The notes below the pieces were generated by a model that saw only the letters and a program-made list of their open reading frames with translations, ran no database searches and had not been told where the DNA came from. The position numbers were made by a program, and so were the translations under genes. DNA of 64,000 bases from assembly GCF_023614235.1 (NCBI RefSeq), contig NZ_CP094264.1, positions 2,542,001 to 2,606,000 of the forward strand, written 5' to 3'. The stretch is from Streptomyces sp. MRC013. GTDB taxonomy: Bacteria; Actinomycetota; Actinomycetes; Streptomycetales; Streptomycetaceae. Below, in pieces: positions 62,056-64,000 of the stretch (position 1 is its first letter; every line of letters starts with the position of its first letter).

Positions 62056-62318
62056 CTACTCCTGAATCGGCAGGCGTGGATGGGCGAACACGAAGAACAT
62101 GTACGCAACGGCCGCTGCCGTGCCCACCGACAAGAGCGCCAGGCCGGTCAGAGGCTGCGTACGACTGACACCCTGCCGTGAGGCAGTGCGGTATCCGACG
62201 GCACCCGGGACGAAGCCGGTGAGGCCGAGCAGCAGGGCCAGAGCCCAGACGAGCGTCCGGAGGGGCAGCAGAACCAGAACGCAACGGAAGCCGCACCGAA
62301 AACGACGGAACGGCTCAT
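62056..62318 (-). CDS. small two-span membrane protein (one frameshift)
   Basis: From ATG 62318, MSRSVVFGAASVAFWF; after adding one base near 62270 it continues LPLRTLVWALALLLGLTG, FVPGAVGYRTASRQGVSRTQ, PLTGLALLSVGTAAAVAYMF and ends at 62056, about 87 aa. Two or three hydrophobic helices with a basic loop, similar to small DUF4190-like membrane proteins. The indel could be real, since neighbouring genes are decayed. Confidence 0.55.
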
Positions 62319-62488
62319 CCGCCCCGGTCTGTCACCGGCCGGATCATCCGTGTGGGTCGTGCTCTGAATCGGAACGGCAGGGCAGAGAGGCTCAGCAGCC
62401 GCCCCGCCAACCACCGGGCCCCTCGCGTGCCCGGTCCAGCGGGAAGGCACGGGGAACTCGGACCGTCACGCTGTCCGGACATATGAAG

Positions 62489-62518
62489 GGCCCCCGACCG
62501 CTCGGCTGGTCAGGGGCC
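62489..62518 (-). terminator. terminator downstream of tRNA-Ser(TGA)
   Basis: On the minus strand GGCCCCTGACC pairs with GGTCGGGGGCC (one G-T pair) around an 8-base loop, ten bases past the tRNA 3' end. Confidence 0.7.
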
Positions 62519-62527
62519 GTTCCCTCT

Positions 62528-62615
62528 GGCGGTGGGTGTGGGATTTGAACCCACGGTGACTCGCGCCACGACGGTTTTCAAGACCGTTCCCTTAGGCCGC
62601 TCGGGCAACCCACCC
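62528..62615 (-). tRNA. tRNA-Ser (TGA)
   Basis: 88 nt including encoded CCA. Acceptor GGTGGGT/ACCCACC, anticodon stem ACGGT/ACCGT around CTTGAAA (anticodon TGA), long variable arm, T loop GGTTCAAAT. Confidence 0.97.
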
Positions 62616-63203
62616 TCGCCCCGACTCGCCTGCTGCGGAGCGGGCTACAGACTACCGGCTGGCCGGCGGGGACGGGTGCGCACCGGTCGACAGGAGCGAT
62701 GAAGGGGGGCCGGGGGAGGCCGCATCGGGTGGTGCGCGCCGACGGCTCCGTTCCGAACGGCCGCGCGCGGGCCGCTCGCCCGCCGCGCACCGTGGACGAC
62801 GCGTACGGCGGCGGGGCGAGGGGCCCGCCCCGCTACCACGTCCTCGCCCTGGGAAGTGCCGCCGCACGGCGTTCCGCAGCGTCGGAGCGGGGACGATGCA
62901 CACGTACGGGGTGACGGCATCCGAAGCGGCATCACGCGTACGGGTGAGCGTCGGGACAGGGAGCCGGGGTACGGAGCCGCTCTTCCGGGAAGCGTGAAGG
63001 ATCGGCTCGAAAACAAGCCTGACGAGTGAAAAAGCAGCCTGACAAAGGCGTTTCCGAAAGGAAGCGGTTCCACGGAACACGTTTCCGGTCGTCTTCGACC
63101 ACTAGTGTGCGCGTGTCTACACAAGGGTGAACGCCCGTATTGTCCAGAATGTTGGCAACTGCCCCAGTTGAAACTATGAAGTTTCGTTGCCGAGGAGCAT
63201 GAC
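62616..63203. other. 588-bp intergenic region upstream of the last gene
   Basis: 62616-62960 is GC-rich without a supported gene. 62960-63200 is clearly less GC-rich (A-rich runs such as GAAAAAGCAG and TTGAAACTATGAAG) and probably contains the promoter of the 63204 gene; GAGGAG at 63192-63197 is its ribosome site. Confidence 0.45.
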
Positions 63204-64000
63204 ATGCAGGTTCGCAGGTGGCTCCCAGACCAGCCCACCCGTATCGGCCGGCACGACTGGCCGGACGAGGGGGACAACGGAACACACATGCGACTGCGGG
63301 CCGGCTCCATCGTGGTACTCGACCGGCAGGCGTGGCGGATCCTGGAGATCAACGGCTACACGGGCGACCGGTGGCCGGACTCCTACGAGAAGGCCTGGCG
63401 CGACCACGTGGAACTGTGGTGGCACGCCAACGAACTGCGGCGAGCCAACAACCAGGCGGTCAAACCGGCCCCCGAGCGGGCCGAGTTCTACAAGCGCCCG
63501 GTGATCCTGGTGCTGCGCAACGAGAACCTGCCCCGGTCCACCCCGAAGCACTGGTGCGCCCCCGCCAGCCACGACTGGCAGGTCCTGCCCGAGCACTACG
63601 CCGTCTGCCGCGCCTGCGGCGAGCTGCCGCCCTGCCGCCACGGCGAGTACCGCTGGGAGGGCGGCCCCCGCTGGCCGGAGCAGAACGGCGGCATCCCGCT
63701 CATGGTGCCGGAGTACTGCTGCATGGGGTGTGCCGAGCCGATCAGGCCGCGGATGCGGACCGTGCGCTTCCCCGGCCCGAACCTCTGGTACCCCGACCTC
63801 GGGGAGGACACGGCCGTCTTCCACGCCCGCACGGCCTGCGCCGACCAGGTCGACTGCTACCGCGTGCAGTGGCAGACCGAGTACGACCCGCGTTCCTCGG
63901 CGCACTCCGCCGCCGTGGAGTTCCCGGGCTTCGAGCAGTTCGTACTGCCCCGGACGCGCAACGCGCCGGACGTCGCCCCGCACGGCCAGTCGAGCGGCGC
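63204..64000 (+). CDS. Cys-rich protein of unknown function, cut by the window edge
   Basis: Open from ATG 63204 (GAGGAG six bases upstream) to the right edge, 265 codons visible. It begins MQVRRWLPDQPTRIGRHDWP, then RAGSIVVLDRQAWRILEING. Cys pairs that could bind zinc are HYAVCRACGELPPC (near residue 135) and EYCCMGCAEPIRPRM (near 173), with further Cys in HWCAP and ACADQVDC. This looks like a zinc-ribbon-containing intracellular protein as seen in plasmid- or phage-linked loci; no catalytic motif is visible. Confidence 0.75.
   Translation, partial: MQVRRWLPDQPTRIGRHDWPDEGDNGTHMRLRAGSIVVLDRQAWRILEINGYTGDRWPDSYEKAWRDHVELWWHANELRRANNQAVKPAPERAEFYKRPVILVLRNENLPRSTPKHWCAPASHDWQVLPEHYAVCRACGELPPCRHGEYRWEGGPRWPEQNGGIPLMVPEYCCMGCAEPIRPRMRTVRFPGPNLWYPDLGEDTAVFHARTACADQVDCYRVQWQTEYDPRSSAHSAAVEFPGFEQFVLPRTRNAPDVAPHGQSSG

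Noticed and set aside
62528..64000. Integrative element inserted at tRNA-Ser(TGA) reaching to the right edge
   Set aside because: The tRNA 3' end faces left, so an element would lie below 62528; no integrase or attachment repeat is visible.

Overview
The window is high-GC DNA from a mycelial actinomycete, almost certainly Streptomyces. The evidence is strong third-position GC in the real reading frames, many GTG starts, an SsgA-like sporulation protein, two adjacent SigB-type sigma factors (sigF/sigN type), an SSI-type protease inhibitor, and perfect copies of the Streptomyces parS sequence GTTTCACGTGAAAC. The parS sites suggest this is chromosomal core sequence on the origin-proximal side.

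Layout: 0.5-5.8 kb holds a TetR/FAD-monooxygenase pair, an ECF41/SigJ-type sigma factor, and a long TerD-domain protein with a C-terminal PD-(D/E)XK nuclease-like domain. From 6.0 to 14.1 kb there is a compact terpenoid locus: a TPR protein, two different polyprenyl diphosphate synthases, a UbiA-type membrane cyclase/prenyltransferase, a two-gene ABC exporter and, convergent to them, a squalene-hopene-cyclase-family enzyme with its DXDD motif. From 14.3 to 17.8 kb lies a decayed Tn3-family transposon with 33-bp terminal inverted repeats, a 5-bp CACAC duplication, remnants of tnpR and tnpA, and an intact FAD oxidoreductase as cargo. From 18 to 26.9 kb is a run of small housekeeping and accessory genes: archease, PH-domain protein, MerR, VOC proteins, a crcB-DUF190-crcB operon, SsgA-like protein, D-Ala-D-Ala carboxypeptidase and an FBP/FusB-like protein.

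From 27 to 36.4 kb is the corrin-ring part of cobalamin biosynthesis: cobN behind a cobalamin riboswitch, divergent cobG-cobH-cobIJ, then cobK and cbiD. From 36.8 to 50.1 kb come a proline iminopeptidase, a secreted M28 aminopeptidase, LytR_C protein, upp, tadA with its partner gene, tRNA-Ser(CGA), sigF, sigN and a MarR-MFS pair. From 50.3 to 53.6 kb is a TetR/MFS exporter pair with a perfect 19-bp dyad over the exporter start. From 53.8 to 64 kb are three tRNAs, the protease inhibitor, a giant PAS/pseudokinase/receiver protein, an acyl-CoA ligase, a SigE-family sigma factor, decayed genes, and the start of a Cys-rich protein cut by the window edge.

Many conserved genes (TerD protein, second polyprenyl synthase, the triterpene-type cyclase twice, VOC protein, crcB twice, cobN, cbiD, MarR, acyl-CoA ligase, a small membrane protein) are broken by single-base indels, mostly in C or G runs of 4-6. 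The density and position argue for base-calling errors more than gene decay, so those genes are described as intact after a one-base correction. The transposon genes and the GNAT gene (17-bp duplication) look genuinely broken.
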